Assembly (NCBI GenBank): GCA_017161305.1
Contig: CP031518.1
Span: forward strand, 62,001 to 126,000
Length of the DNA stretch: 64,000 nucleotides
Direction of reading: 5' to 3'
DNA from: Treponema ruminis
Lineage (GTDB): Bacteria; Spirochaetota; Spirochaetia; Treponematales; Treponemataceae
Positions 1 to 8,427 of this stretch are shown in pieces. The position numbers and the translations under genes are program-made. The notes beneath the pieces were generated by a model, which searched no databases, had not been told where the DNA came from, and saw nothing but the letters and a program-made list of their open reading frames with translations. Within the stretch, counting starts at the first letter, position 1. Every line of letters begins with the position of its first letter.

Positions 1-41
1 CTAGGGTAAAATTCATTATCCTTGAGGCAGGAAAGTCAGTC

Positions 42-623
42 ATGGAAAATATGGAAAAAATCGAAAGTCTTTTTGTGAATCAGAATGAATATAAAATCAT
101 CAGGCTGCTTGGGCATGGAAAGGGCGGATATTCCTATCTTGCAGAAAAGGCGGACTCTTCGGAATCTGAAAAAGTTGTCCTGAAGCAGATTCATCATGAG
201 CCTTGCAGCTATTATACTTTCGGAAATAAAATCGAATCTGAGCAGAAAGACTACAAACGCCTTTGCGATGCCGGAATCAGAATCCCCAAAATGCTGGACA
301 TTGATCTTGAAAACGAAAGAATCGTAAAGGAATTCATCGACGGAGAAACGATTTTTGACCTGGTAAAAAATGGCGGAATGAAGGAAGAATATCTGAGTCT
401 GGCTCGTCAGATGGCAGAAAGAGCAAAAGAAGCCGGGCTTAACATTGATTATTTTCCAACAAATTTCGTCGTTCAAAAGAATGCAGATTCTGGCGAGGAA
501 GAGATTTTTTACATCGATTATGAATGTAACGATTACATGGAAGAATGGAATTTCGAGAACTGGGGAATAAAATACTGGTCTAAGACTTCGGAATTTCTGG
601 ATTATCTGTCAAAATCTAACTAA
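42..623 (+). CDS. Small protein-kinase-like (Bud32/RIO-like) protein
   Basis: A 193-residue protein with a minimal kinase fold. It has a glycine-rich loop (GHGKGGYS, residues 24-31), an ATP-anchoring lysine in VVLK (K48), a catalytic-loop-like segment NIDYFPTN (D136, N141) and a metal-binding IDYE (D159). The catalytic loop lacks the usual HxD or HGD, and there is no C-terminal lobe beyond about residue 175. Such compact kinases resemble Bud32/RIO or LPS-core kinases, but the substrate cannot be read from sequence. AGGAAA precedes the ATG at 42; a second in-frame ATG at 51 is possible. It stands alone upstream of a convergent AraC gene. Confidence 0.6.
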   Translation: MENMEKIESLFVNQNEYKIIRLLGHGKGGYSYLAEKADSSESEKVVLKQIHHEPCSYYTFGNKIESEQKDYKRLCDAGIRIPKMLDIDLENERIVKEFIDGETIFDLVKNGGMKEEYLSLARQMAERAKEAGLNIDYFPTNFVVQKNADSGEEEIFYIDYECNDYMEEWNFENWGIKYWSKTSEFLDYLSKSN

Positions 624-639
624 GGTTCGTTAGCTTGGT

Positions 640-1491
640 CTATTCCTGCTTGTTCTGAGAGCGCATCTTTCTGTATTGGCGGGGGCTGCAGCCTGTTCGT
701 TCGTGGAAGAGCTTGTTGAAGGTCGTTGTTGACTGGAAGCCGGCTTCAAAGGCACAGTCAGTGACGGAAAGGCTTTCATTTTCCAAAAGATTGATTGCGT
801 TTTGCACGCGGATTCCTGCGAGGTAGGAAGGAAAACTCATCTTTGTGTATTCGTTAAAAAGCTTGGAAAAATAATACTGGCTTAAGCCGGTTTTTTCTGC
901 AACTTCGGCCTGGGTAATGTTTTCAGCGGAATGTTCTGCGATGTAGCTGCAGGCGTAGCGGATATATTCCCAGAGCCGGTCAGAAAAATTCTCGTTGCCC
1001 AGGCTCTGCTGGTGTTCCTTCAAAATAAAATCGCCCAAAATCAAAAGAATTTCGTAGACCAAAAGCTTGCAGCGGGTTTCAGTGAAATACTGGGTATTTT
1101 TCTGCATGTCACGGATTTGATAGATTAAATCCTCAATTTTTGCTGCCAATTCCGGATTTTCTTTTCTTTTGAGAATGTGACATTCGTTCAAAAAGTGGGA
1201 GGCGGCTGCAAAATCAGAATTGCTTTCCAATAAATAGGACGAGAACTGAATTAAAACCAGACCGTTTTCCTGAGTGTGCACGACTTCGTGAAGTTCCCGG
1301 GGCCAGACAAGAAGAATATCGCCTTTTTCGGGGGCATAAAGTCTTCCGTCAATCTTATATTTGCATCCGTCTTTTAAAATCAAAATGAATTCTGCGGCAT
1401 TATGCCAGTGAGAAGGAAAGGAAGTTGGAATTCCTTCGTTTGTAAATGAGACTCCATGAATGTGAGGGTATTTGATTATTTCTTTCTGCAT
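640..1491 (-). CDS. AraC-family regulator with N-terminal cupin domain
   Basis: A 283-residue transcription factor. Residues 1 to about 140 form a cupin-like sensor (HWHNAAEFILILKDG, then LLVWPRELHEV). Residues about 180-283 carry the double helix-turn-helix of the AraC family, ending in the signature GFQSTTTFNKLFHERTGCSPRQYR. Family members bind a sugar or similar ligand and activate nearby catabolic genes. It is divergent from the dehydrogenase operon starting at 1604, with 112 bp between them, so that operon is its most likely target. This is inference; no operator was identified. Confidence 0.9.
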   Translation of the reverse strand: MQKEIIKYPHIHGVSFTNEGIPTSFPSHWHNAAEFILILKDGCKYKIDGRLYAPEKGDILLVWPRELHEVVHTQENGLVLIQFSSYLLESNSDFAAASHFLNECHILKRKENPELAAKIEDLIYQIRDMQKNTQYFTETRCKLLVYEILLILGDFILKEHQQSLGNENFSDRLWEYIRYACSYIAEHSAENITQAEVAEKTGLSQYYFSKLFNEYTKMSFPSYLAGIRVQNAINLLENESLSVTDCAFEAGFQSTTTFNKLFHERTGCSPRQYRKMRSQNKQE

Positions 1492-1603
1492 TCTGATTTC
1501 AGGCGACTATTTAAATATAGCAAAAAATGGGCAGTTTTCAATAAAAATCTTCTATTTTTTTCGGAAAAGTGGACTTATCCTAAAAGGGAAGGAGATTTAG
1601 ACT

Positions 1604-2779
1604 ATGGAAAATTTTACTTTTTATTCACCGACTTTTTTTGTTTTTGGAAAGGAATCTGAAAATCAGACAGGAGAATATGTAAAGAAATTTGGCGGAAGCA
1701 AGGTCTTGATTCACTTTGGCGGAAGCAGCGCAAAAAAATCAGGACTTTTGGACAGAGTTGAAGCTTCTTTGAAAAAAGAGGGAATTTCTTTTGTGGAGCT
1801 GGGCGGCGTAAAACCAAATCCACGAAGCGGTCTTGTTTATGAAGGAATCGAGCTTTGCAAAAAAGAGAAGGTTGATTTTATCCTCGCTGTCGGCGGCGGA
1901 AGTACGATTGACTCAGCAAAAGCCATTGCGGCAGGCGTTCTTTATGACGGTGATTTCTGGGATTTTTACAGCGGAAAGCCGATTGAAAAAGCCCTTCCGA
2001 TTGGAACAGTCCTCACAATTGCGGCTGCCGGAAGCGAAGGAAGCCCGGACTCTGTAATCACAAAAGAAGAAGGAATGTTCAAGCGCGGCGCAAGCGGAAA
2101 CGCAATCCGCCCGAAATTCAGCATCTTAAATCCGGCACTTACCCAGACTCTGCCACCACATCAGACTGCGGCCGGAATCACAGACATTATGGCTCATCTT
2201 TACGAGCGCTACCTTACAAATACAAAGGAAGTTGAAGTTACTGACCGTCTGATTGAAGCCCTTTTGCTTACGATGAAGCATGAAGGACCGCGCGTAATCG
2301 CTGATCCAAACAACTACGAGGCACGCGCCAACATCATGTGGGCTGGAATGATGGCTCACAACAATTCTTGCGGTGTCGGACGAAGCCAGGACTGGAACAG
2401 CCACAACATCGAGCATGAGCTTTCTGCCCTGTACGACTGCGCTCACGGTGCAGGTCTTGCGGTAACAATGCCGGCTGTCTTCAAATATGTCATGAACCAT
2501 AACGTAATGCGCTTTGCCCAGGTTGCGACCCGCGTCTGGGGCTGCCAGATGGATTTTGAGCACCCGGAAGTTACGGCTCTTGAAGGAATCAATGCCTTGC
2601 AGTCTTTCCTTGTTTCTCTTGGAATGCCGAAGAATTTCAGTGAGCTTGGAGCAAAAGAAGAGGATATTCCAAAACTGGTTGAAGTCCTCTGTCGGGGAGA
2701 CGGACGACCGGGCTCAATCACTGGATTCGTAACGCTTAACGAAGACGACTGTACTAAAATCTACAAAATGATGGTTTAA
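1604..2779 (+). CDS. Iron-type (group III) alcohol dehydrogenase, BDH/YqhD-like
   Basis: 391 residues, typical for the NAD(P)H-dependent butanol dehydrogenase/YqhD group, which interconverts aldehydes or ketones and alcohols in the cytoplasm. The nucleotide-binding GGGS (97-100) followed by DSAKA is present. The metal ligands are visible as D194, H198, H267 and H281. The start has a strong GGAAGGAGA ribosome site. It is the first gene of a three-gene operon (21 bp to the SDR gene, then 24 bp to the Gfo/Idh gene) facing an AraC regulator. The natural substrate is unknown; the setting suggests sugar or polyol metabolism. Confidence 0.88.
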   Translation: MENFTFYSPTFFVFGKESENQTGEYVKKFGGSKVLIHFGGSSAKKSGLLDRVEASLKKEGISFVELGGVKPNPRSGLVYEGIELCKKEKVDFILAVGGGSTIDSAKAIAAGVLYDGDFWDFYSGKPIEKALPIGTVLTIAAAGSEGSPDSVITKEEGMFKRGASGNAIRPKFSILNPALTQTLPPHQTAAGITDIMAHLYERYLTNTKEVEVTDRLIEALLLTMKHEGPRVIADPNNYEARANIMWAGMMAHNNSCGVGRSQDWNSHNIEHELSALYDCAHGAGLAVTMPAVFKYVMNHNVMRFAQVATRVWGCQMDFEHPEVTALEGINALQSFLVSLGMPKNFSELGAKEEDIPKLVEVLCRGDGRPGSITGFVTLNEDDCTKIYKMMV

Positions 2780-2800
2780 GGAAAATTTTGGGGGAACTTT

Positions 2801-3832
2801 ATGGCAAAATCAAAGGCTTTATTCATAGGTGGAACGGGAACAATCTCTTCTGCAATCGTAAGGGAACTTTCACAACGGCCGGATTGGGAAGTCTGGCTTT
2901 TGAACCGCGGAAGTAGGGCGGCTGAGGTTTCTTCCAATGTTCATCAGATTGTCTGCGACATTTCCAACGAGGAAGATGCCCGCAAAAAGCTTGCTGGAAT
3001 GGAATTTGACGTCGTAAATGAGTTCATTGGCTTTGTTCCAGAGCAGGTTGAACGCGATTACCGGCTCTTTAAGGGAAAGACAAAGCAGTATATCTATATT
3101 TCTTCGGCTTCAGCATACGCAAAACCTGCTGCAAATTATGTGATTACCGAAGGCACGACTCTTTCAAATCCTCACTGGGAATATTCCAGAAACAAAATTG
3201 CCTGCGAAGAATTCCTTTTCAAAAAATATCGCGAAGAGGGCTTTCCTGTAACGATTGTCCGCCCCAGCCACACTTACGACGAACGTCACATTCCGCTTGG
3301 CGTGCACGGAAAAAAGGGCTTTTATCAGGTCATTAAGCGGATGATGGACGGGAAACCTGTAATCATTCAGGGAGACGGAACTTCCCTCTGGCATGTAACC
3401 TTCAACAAGGATTTTGCGACCGGTTATATCGGCCTCATGCTGAACAGACATGCAATAGGCGAGGCATTTCAGATTACCGGCGACGAAGTTCTTTCCTGGA
3501 ATCAGATTTATCAGACGATTGCAGATGCGCTTGGAGTAAAACTGAATGCTTATCACGTTGCTTCTGATTATCTGAGTGCTGCAGGTGATAAGTTAGGCTT
3601 TGATTTTGAAGGAAGCCTTATCGGCGACAAGTCAGTTTCGGTTGTTTTTGACAATTCAAAGCTCAAACGCCTTGTTCCAAAAATGACAACGACAATCCCT
3701 TTCCATGACGGAGTTCGCCTTGCGCTTGATTACGTTATGTCTCATCCCGAATGCCAGATTTTGGACGAAGAATTTGATTCCTGGTGCGACAAAGTGATTT
3801 CAGCACTGGAAGAAAGCAAAAAGAATTTTTAA
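2801..3832 (+). CDS. Extended SDR, NAD-dependent epimerase/dehydratase family
   Basis: A 343-residue extended short-chain dehydrogenase. The Rossmann motif GGTGTIS lies at residues 10-16 and the catalytic pair YSRNK (Y128, K132) follows a serine-rich SSASAYA segment near 101-107. Such enzymes act on nucleotide sugars or other sugar derivatives. Family members of this shape (NAD-dependent epimerase/dehydratase, CSP41-like) are not assigned confidently from sequence alone. Middle gene of the operon with the alcohol dehydrogenase and Gfo/Idh oxidoreductase, which suggests a shared sugar pathway. Confidence 0.82.
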   Translation: MAKSKALFIGGTGTISSAIVRELSQRPDWEVWLLNRGSRAAEVSSNVHQIVCDISNEEDARKKLAGMEFDVVNEFIGFVPEQVERDYRLFKGKTKQYIYISSASAYAKPAANYVITEGTTLSNPHWEYSRNKIACEEFLFKKYREEGFPVTIVRPSHTYDERHIPLGVHGKKGFYQVIKRMMDGKPVIIQGDGTSLWHVTFNKDFATGYIGLMLNRHAIGEAFQITGDEVLSWNQIYQTIADALGVKLNAYHVASDYLSAAGDKLGFDFEGSLIGDKSVSVVFDNSKLKRLVPKMTTTIPFHDGVRLALDYVMSHPECQILDEEFDSWCDKVISALEESKKNF

Positions 3833-3856
3833 GTTTTGTAAAAAAGGAGAAGGCAA

Positions 3857-4831
3857 ATGGAAAAAATCAAATGGGGAATCCTGGGAACCGCAAACATCGC
3901 TCGCTGGGCAACAATTCCAGGAATCAAACTTGCCCGGAATGCAGAACTGTATGCAATCGCAGGTCGCAGTCTTGAAAAAGCAAAATCTTTTGCGGATGAA
4001 TACGGATTTCAAAAGTATTACGGCAGTTACGATGAGATTTTAAAAGACAGTGAAGTCCAGGCAGTTTATATCCCTCTTCCTAACAATCTTCACAAAGAAT
4101 GGGTAATCAAAGCTCTCAAAGCAAAAAAGCACGTTCTTTGTGAAAAGCCTCTTGCCTTGAATGCGCTCGAAGCCGAAGAAATGTTTGCCGCTGCAAAAGA
4201 AAACGGCGTTCATCTTATGGAAGCCTATGCTTATCTTCATAGTCCTTATGTCCAGAGCCTAAAAGATGACATAAAAATCGGAATCATAGGAGAAGTTGAT
4301 TTTATCGACACGGCATTCGTAACTCAGGGGTATAAAGAAGACTTTCGCCTTTACAAAGAATTTGGTGGAGGTGCTTTCTACGATTTGGGCTGCTATTGCA
4401 CCACGATGATTCTTTCGATGATTGATTCAGATGTCGAGAGTGTAAAGGCCTGCGCAGAATTTTCTGATCAGGGCGTTGATAATATTACCACAGGTTTTGT
4501 CCGCTTCAAGAATGGAGCAAGGGCTGCTTTCAATGTCGGAATGATTCTTGGCAAAAACACCAATTCCCGCTTTGACCGTCTCTATATTCACGGCTCAAAA
4601 GGAAACATACGATCGGAAGTTGAATACAATCAGTCCGGCAGTCTGAGTTACAAGATTTTCACAGAAAAGGGCATTACTGAGCGAAAAATCGAAGTTCCAC
4701 AGAATTATTCGCTTGAAATTGAACAACTTGGAAGATGTATTTTTAATAACGAACTACCGTTTGTAAGTCCAGAATTTTCTATTAAAAACGCAAAATTCAT
4801 GGATGCGGTTCTCAAGGAAATTGGATTTTGA
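3857..4831 (+). CDS. Gfo/Idh/MocA-family oxidoreductase
   Basis: 324 residues. An N-terminal Rossmann domain starts at KWGILGTANIA. The family signature CEKPLALN contains the conserved Lys of the EKP motif, and the C-terminal alpha/beta domain holds a conserved EFGGGAFYDLGCY stretch. Members oxidise or reduce sugars, inositols and related compounds with NAD(P). AAGGAG precedes the ATG. It is last in the AraC-linked operon, so it probably works with the SDR and alcohol dehydrogenase in one oxidoreductive sugar route. The exact substrate is not predictable. Confidence 0.87.
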   Translation: MEKIKWGILGTANIARWATIPGIKLARNAELYAIAGRSLEKAKSFADEYGFQKYYGSYDEILKDSEVQAVYIPLPNNLHKEWVIKALKAKKHVLCEKPLALNALEAEEMFAAAKENGVHLMEAYAYLHSPYVQSLKDDIKIGIIGEVDFIDTAFVTQGYKEDFRLYKEFGGGAFYDLGCYCTTMILSMIDSDVESVKACAEFSDQGVDNITTGFVRFKNGARAAFNVGMILGKNTNSRFDRLYIHGSKGNIRSEVEYNQSGSLSYKIFTEKGITERKIEVPQNYSLEIEQLGRCIFNNELPFVSPEFSIKNAKFMDAVLKEIGF

Positions 4832-4929
4832 TGTAATAAAATATAAACTTTCGCGAATGTAATTATTCTTCGACAAATTGCTAAAAACGAAATATAATAA
4901 GAAATCTTTTAAAAAGTCGAGGGATTTTT

Positions 4930-6723
4930 ATGTTCATAAACAAGCGGAATCAGCTCTATAAACCGAAGAGGATTCTTTATTATCTTGAAGCATCTGATTC
5001 TGATATCGAAGCTTTTTATAATGGCATTGTATGTGACAAAATCAAAAAATATACGGATTCCTTCGGAGCTTATGATTATCCAGGAATTTTTTTTATACAT
5101 TCGCTCGGCAAAAAAGTAATTGGAATTGAGTTTCGAGTTGATGATGATCGAATAAAATATCCTGACGATTTGAATTCGCTTGTTTTTGAAAGTTCGTTTT
5201 TTTATGCAGTTGAGTTTGAAAAAGAAAATGAAATTACAGAAAATTATATTCAGCGAATAAGTGAAAAACTTTTATTGGATGACGATGCTCACAGACATTA
5301 TAGCGATTTGATTATAAAATCCGAGCCAAATGTTACGGCTGTATTCGAACATGCCAAAAAAATCAGGATTCTTTATGAGTGTGAGCTTAAAAAGAACCGT
5401 GCGAAAGATATTTTGGATGATAAATTTGACAAGCTGGATAAAGAAATGCTTTATCGTAAGGCGTTTTTTGATCCAATCACGAATTATTATAATTGGAATC
5501 ATCTTGTTCCCTATCTTGAAATTCCAGAAGCTGCTGGTATAAAAGACTATGCGTTTGCTCATTTTGACATAAAGATGTTCAAGGTTCTGAATGAAGTTTA
5601 TGGTCATATTGTGGCAAATAAACTTTTGGCTAAGGTTGTGAATGCAATAAAAGAATCAGATTTCATATATGCTGGCGGAAGATGCCACGAAGACAATTTC
5701 GCGATTATTCTTAGAGATATGCCTCAGGAAGAAATGGTCGAAAAGCTGGAGAGTTTTTTTGAGAGTATCTCGCATCTTGATGAAGATCCGAATTATAAGA
5801 TTCATTATCGTTGTGGCGTAGTTCCAATGCAATTTGCGATTCATTCCGGGAATAGGGTTGCGGATGAAGGAAAAATGGCTCAGGCGTTAGGAAACAGTCC
5901 TGACAAGACGGACATTGTTTTTTACACAGAAAAGATGCACGATGATGTTCTTTGGAGCAACACAATCAAGGCTTATGTTGATACGGCGGTTGAAAAAGAC
6001 GAATTTTTTGTAAATCTACAGCCCAAAGTTGACATCATCACAGAAAAATTAAAAGGTGCTGAGGCTTTAGTCAGATGGAATTATAAAGGAAAGGAATTCT
6101 TGTCACCATCGAGATTCATTCCGTTTTTTGAAAAAGATGGTTCTATTGGCAAAATAGATGATATTGTATTGAAGAAAGTTTGCGCGGCATTCGCAAAATG
6201 GAAGAATGAGGGGAAGACTCTTTATCCGATTTCAGTGAATCTTTCTCGAAATCGATTGTATGACAAAAATATTATTAAACATCTTACAGATATTGTTGAT
6301 TCATTTGGCGTAAGTCATAATTTGATTGATTTTGAACTGACCGAAAGCGCGACTTACAGTGACATGGAGCAAATGATAAGAGTTTTGGAAGAACTTCGTT
6401 CGCTTGGTTTTAAAATTTCGATGGATGATTTCGGAACAGGATATTCTTCATTGTCGCTGCTTACACAAATGCCGCTCGATACGCTTAAAATTGACAAAAG
6501 TTTTGTTGATAAAGTTGGAACAGAACAGGAAAATGAAAAAGATTTATCCGTAATTCGTCATATCATTTCGCTTGCAAAAGAATTGAATTTTACTTGCTTG
6601 GTCGAGGGTGCGGAGCAAAAGCAGCAGGTGGAAAAACTTCGGGCTTTGGGCTGCGAGGTCATTCAAGGCTATTATTATTGCAAGCCGATTTCTATCGAGG
6701 AATACGAAAATCGATATTTGTAG
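4930..6723 (+). CDS. c-di-GMP phosphodiesterase, degenerate GGDEF plus EAL
   Basis: 597 residues, no membrane segment. After a divergent N-terminal region of about 170 residues comes a GGDEF fold whose active site is lost: the signature reads RCHEDNF in place of GGDEF. The C-terminal EAL domain looks intact: AEALVRW, the FELTES glutamate, MDDFGTGYSS, the lysine in KIDKSFVD, VEGAE and QGYYYCKP. It should therefore hydrolyse c-di-GMP, with the GGDEF half acting as a regulatory module. The gene is richer in AT than its upstream neighbours. A TATAAT box lies near 4893 and a GAGGGA ribosome site precedes the ATG. Confidence 0.88.
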   Translation: MFINKRNQLYKPKRILYYLEASDSDIEAFYNGIVCDKIKKYTDSFGAYDYPGIFFIHSLGKKVIGIEFRVDDDRIKYPDDLNSLVFESSFFYAVEFEKENEITENYIQRISEKLLLDDDAHRHYSDLIIKSEPNVTAVFEHAKKIRILYECELKKNRAKDILDDKFDKLDKEMLYRKAFFDPITNYYNWNHLVPYLEIPEAAGIKDYAFAHFDIKMFKVLNEVYGHIVANKLLAKVVNAIKESDFIYAGGRCHEDNFAIILRDMPQEEMVEKLESFFESISHLDEDPNYKIHYRCGVVPMQFAIHSGNRVADEGKMAQALGNSPDKTDIVFYTEKMHDDVLWSNTIKAYVDTAVEKDEFFVNLQPKVDIITEKLKGAEALVRWNYKGKEFLSPSRFIPFFEKDGSIGKIDDIVLKKVCAAFAKWKNEGKTLYPISVNLSRNRLYDKNIIKHLTDIVDSFGVSHNLIDFELTESATYSDMEQMIRVLEELRSLGFKISMDDFGTGYSSLSLLTQMPLDTLKIDKSFVDKVGTEQENEKDLSVIRHIISLAKELNFTCLVEGAEQKQQVEKLRALGCEVIQGYYYCKPISIEEYENRYL

Positions 6724-6774
6724 AATATCTTCAAAAAGGGGATAGAAGCAATTTTCGGGCAGGTATAAAATTTA

Positions 6775-6825
6775 ATAACAATTTTACATATAGAATGGAA
6801 TATTGTTATCAAAAAATGTAAAATT
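6775..6825. repeat. Nested inverted repeats in an AT-rich intergenic region
   Basis: ATAACAAT (6775-6782) pairs with ATTGTTAT (6802-6809), and AATTTTACAT (6780-6789) pairs with ATGTAAAATT (6816-6825). The two stems overlap, so only one can form at a time. No T-tract follows. Role unknown; the rest of 6724-6910 shows nothing else recognisable. Confidence 0.4.
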
Positions 6826-6910
6826 TCCAATTTTCTTACACAGTGAATAAAAGTACAATTGAAACTAGCTTAAAGCAGATTTCCTTTATCAGTAAAAGGA
6901 GTGTAAAAAA

Positions 6911-6964
6911 ATGAATATAACGTTTGATCGGGCTTCGAAAGATGATATCGCGACATGCGATTAA
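6911..6964 (+). pseudogene. Remnant of a GNAT acetyltransferase start
   Basis: A 17-codon frame begins at 6911 after an AAAGGAGTG ribosome site and reads MNITFDRASKDDIATCD before a stop. This is what the first strand of a GNAT N-acetyltransferase looks like (compare MTIRKTNQNDIGTL in the gene at 7968). Nothing of the rest of the domain follows; an unrelated cupin gene begins 17 bp later. It is either the stub of a deleted acetyltransferase or a short leader peptide that only resembles one. Confidence 0.45.
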
Positions 6965-6981
6965 AATTTTAGGAGGCACAT

Positions 6982-7347
6982 ATGGAATTTATTAACGCAA
7001 GCGACATCAAAGAACTGTCAAATCCGGGCGTAGTTTCGCGTCAGCTTTTAAATCCGGAAAATTCAAGCAGCGAGCGTGTGACCATTACCGAAGTTCATCT
7101 TGTTCCCGGTGCGATACAACCCCGCCACACCCACGACGCATCCGAGCAGATTTGGTACGCCACCAAAGGTTCCGGCAAACTTCTTCTTGCCGACGACAAG
7201 GAAAAAGAATTCAAGGCAGGAGACGTTGCCCGATTCGCTGACAAGGACGTTCACGGACTTTTGAACGATGGCGACGGGGAGTTTATTTACGTTTCCGTTA
7301 CAGCCCCTCCGATTAACTTTGGATACGCTTACAAGGACAAAAGGTAG
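6982..7347 (+). CDS. Small cupin-domain protein
   Basis: 121 residues forming a single cupin barrel: PRHTHDASEQIWYATKGSG holds the two histidines and glutamate of cupin motif 1, and DVARFADKDVHGLLN holds the motif 2 histidine. Such proteins bind a metal and act as isomerases, dioxygenases or sensors; function is open. A strong AGGAGG site precedes the ATG. It is the first complete gene of a tightly packed run of small accessory enzymes continuing to 9939. Confidence 0.85.
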   Translation: MEFINASDIKELSNPGVVSRQLLNPENSSSERVTITEVHLVPGAIQPRHTHDASEQIWYATKGSGKLLLADDKEKEFKAGDVARFADKDVHGLLNDGDGEFIYVSVTAPPINFGYAYKDKR

Positions 7348-7354
7348 GAAAAGT

Positions 7355-7930
7355 ATGACAAGAATTTATTTTGTACGACACTGCAAGCCAGACGGAAAAA
7401 TCAAGGATGACAGAAACCGTCCATTGACAGAAGAAGGCCTTGAAGACTCAATCAAGGTGGCGGAAATTCTCAAGGACAAACAAATCGACGTTTTTATCTC
7501 AAGCCCCTACAGGCGGAGCTATGATTCAATAAAAAAAGCAGCAGAATCTTACGGCAAATCGATTCAAACTGACGAACGTCTCCATGAACGCAAAGCTGGA
7601 AAAGACGGCAACAATCATGAAATGTTCAAAAAGCGCTGGGCTGATTTTTCATTTGCCGAAGAAGACGGAGAATCCATTGGTGCCGTTCAGGAAAGGAACA
7701 TCGAGGCGCTCAATGAAATCCTTGAGAAATATGACGGCAAGAACATTGTCATCGGAACTCACGGGACGGCACTTTCTTCCATAATAAACTACTATGACAA
7801 AAGTTTTAACGGCGAAAGCTTTATGAAAATCATAGATTTTATGCCCTGGATTCTAAAGATGGAATTTGACGGAAAAAAATTCCTTTGCAAAGAAGATATT
7901 TTTCACATACAAAAAGAGTACAAAGAATAG
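7355..7930 (+). CDS. Histidine phosphatase family protein
   Basis: 191 residues from the ATG at 7355, which follows GTAGGAAAAGT and lies 7 bp after the cupin stop. A longer frame opening at 7268 would overlap the cupin gene and is not favoured. The catalytic motif VRHCKPDG contains the phosphorylated histidine (H9; RHC in place of the usual RHG), and the second histidine lies in GTHGTALSS. The fold is that of broad-specificity, phosphoglycerate-mutase-like phosphatases acting on small phosphate esters. Substrate unknown. Confidence 0.85.
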   Translation: MTRIYFVRHCKPDGKIKDDRNRPLTEEGLEDSIKVAEILKDKQIDVFISSPYRRSYDSIKKAAESYGKSIQTDERLHERKAGKDGNNHEMFKKRWADFSFAEEDGESIGAVQERNIEALNEILEKYDGKNIVIGTHGTALSSIINYYDKSFNGESFMKIIDFMPWILKMEFDGKKFLCKEDIFHIQKEYKE

Positions 7931-7967
7931 ATTTGAAAGAGGAGTATGAGAAAAAGGGGAGGGAATG

Positions 7968-8417
7968 ATGACAATCAGGAAAACGAACCAGAACGACATT
8001 GGGACCTTGATGCAAATCCGCCTTGAAATGCTGCGGATTGTAAACGGCCTTGATGAAAACGCACCCTTTGACAAAACTTTACTTGAATGCAGCCGCGAAT
8101 ATTTTTTGAAGGGCGAGCAGACTACAGTTTTTGCAATGGACGGAGATAAAATCGCAGGCTGTGCAAGTCTGAGCTACATCAATGTCATGCCCACCTTTGA
8201 CCATCCCACGGGAAAGAGGGCGCATCTTATGAACGTCTACACAAGGTCGGAATTCCGCAGGCGTGGAGTTGGAAAAATGATGGTTGAGTATTTGATTGAA
8301 GAAGCAAAGTCCCGGGGCGTTACGGAAATCAGCCTTGATGCCACACAAATGGGACATCCGCTCTACAAGAGCTTGGGCTTTAACGACAACGGCGAGGGGA
8401 TGAATCTTTCGCTTTAA
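7968..8417 (+). CDS. GNAT-family N-acetyltransferase
   Basis: 149 residues from the second of two adjacent ATGs; 7968 is 5 nt from the GGAGG site, whereas 7965 is only 2 nt away. Motif A is clear: VYTRSEFRRRGVGKMMVEYLIEEAK binds acetyl-CoA, and the family C-terminal segment is PLYKSLGF. The protein acetylates an amine on an unknown small molecule or protein. Neighbours are other small accessory enzymes in the same direction. Confidence 0.87.
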   Translation: MTIRKTNQNDIGTLMQIRLEMLRIVNGLDENAPFDKTLLECSREYFLKGEQTTVFAMDGDKIAGCASLSYINVMPTFDHPTGKRAHLMNVYTRSEFRRRGVGKMMVEYLIEEAKSRGVTEISLDATQMGHPLYKSLGFNDNGEGMNLSL

Positions 8418-8427
8418 GGATGCAGAA

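Noticed and set aside
2126-2563. Antisense reading frame of 145 codons within the alcohol dehydrogenase gene
   Set aside because: It mirrors a well-conserved gene and shows no family features; many similar shadow frames lie opposite or within real genes throughout and were left out.
7268-7354. Longer histidine phosphatase starting inside the cupin gene
   Set aside because: The upstream part overlaps the cupin reading frame and lacks a ribosome site; the RHC motif sits nine residues from ATG 7355, as usual.
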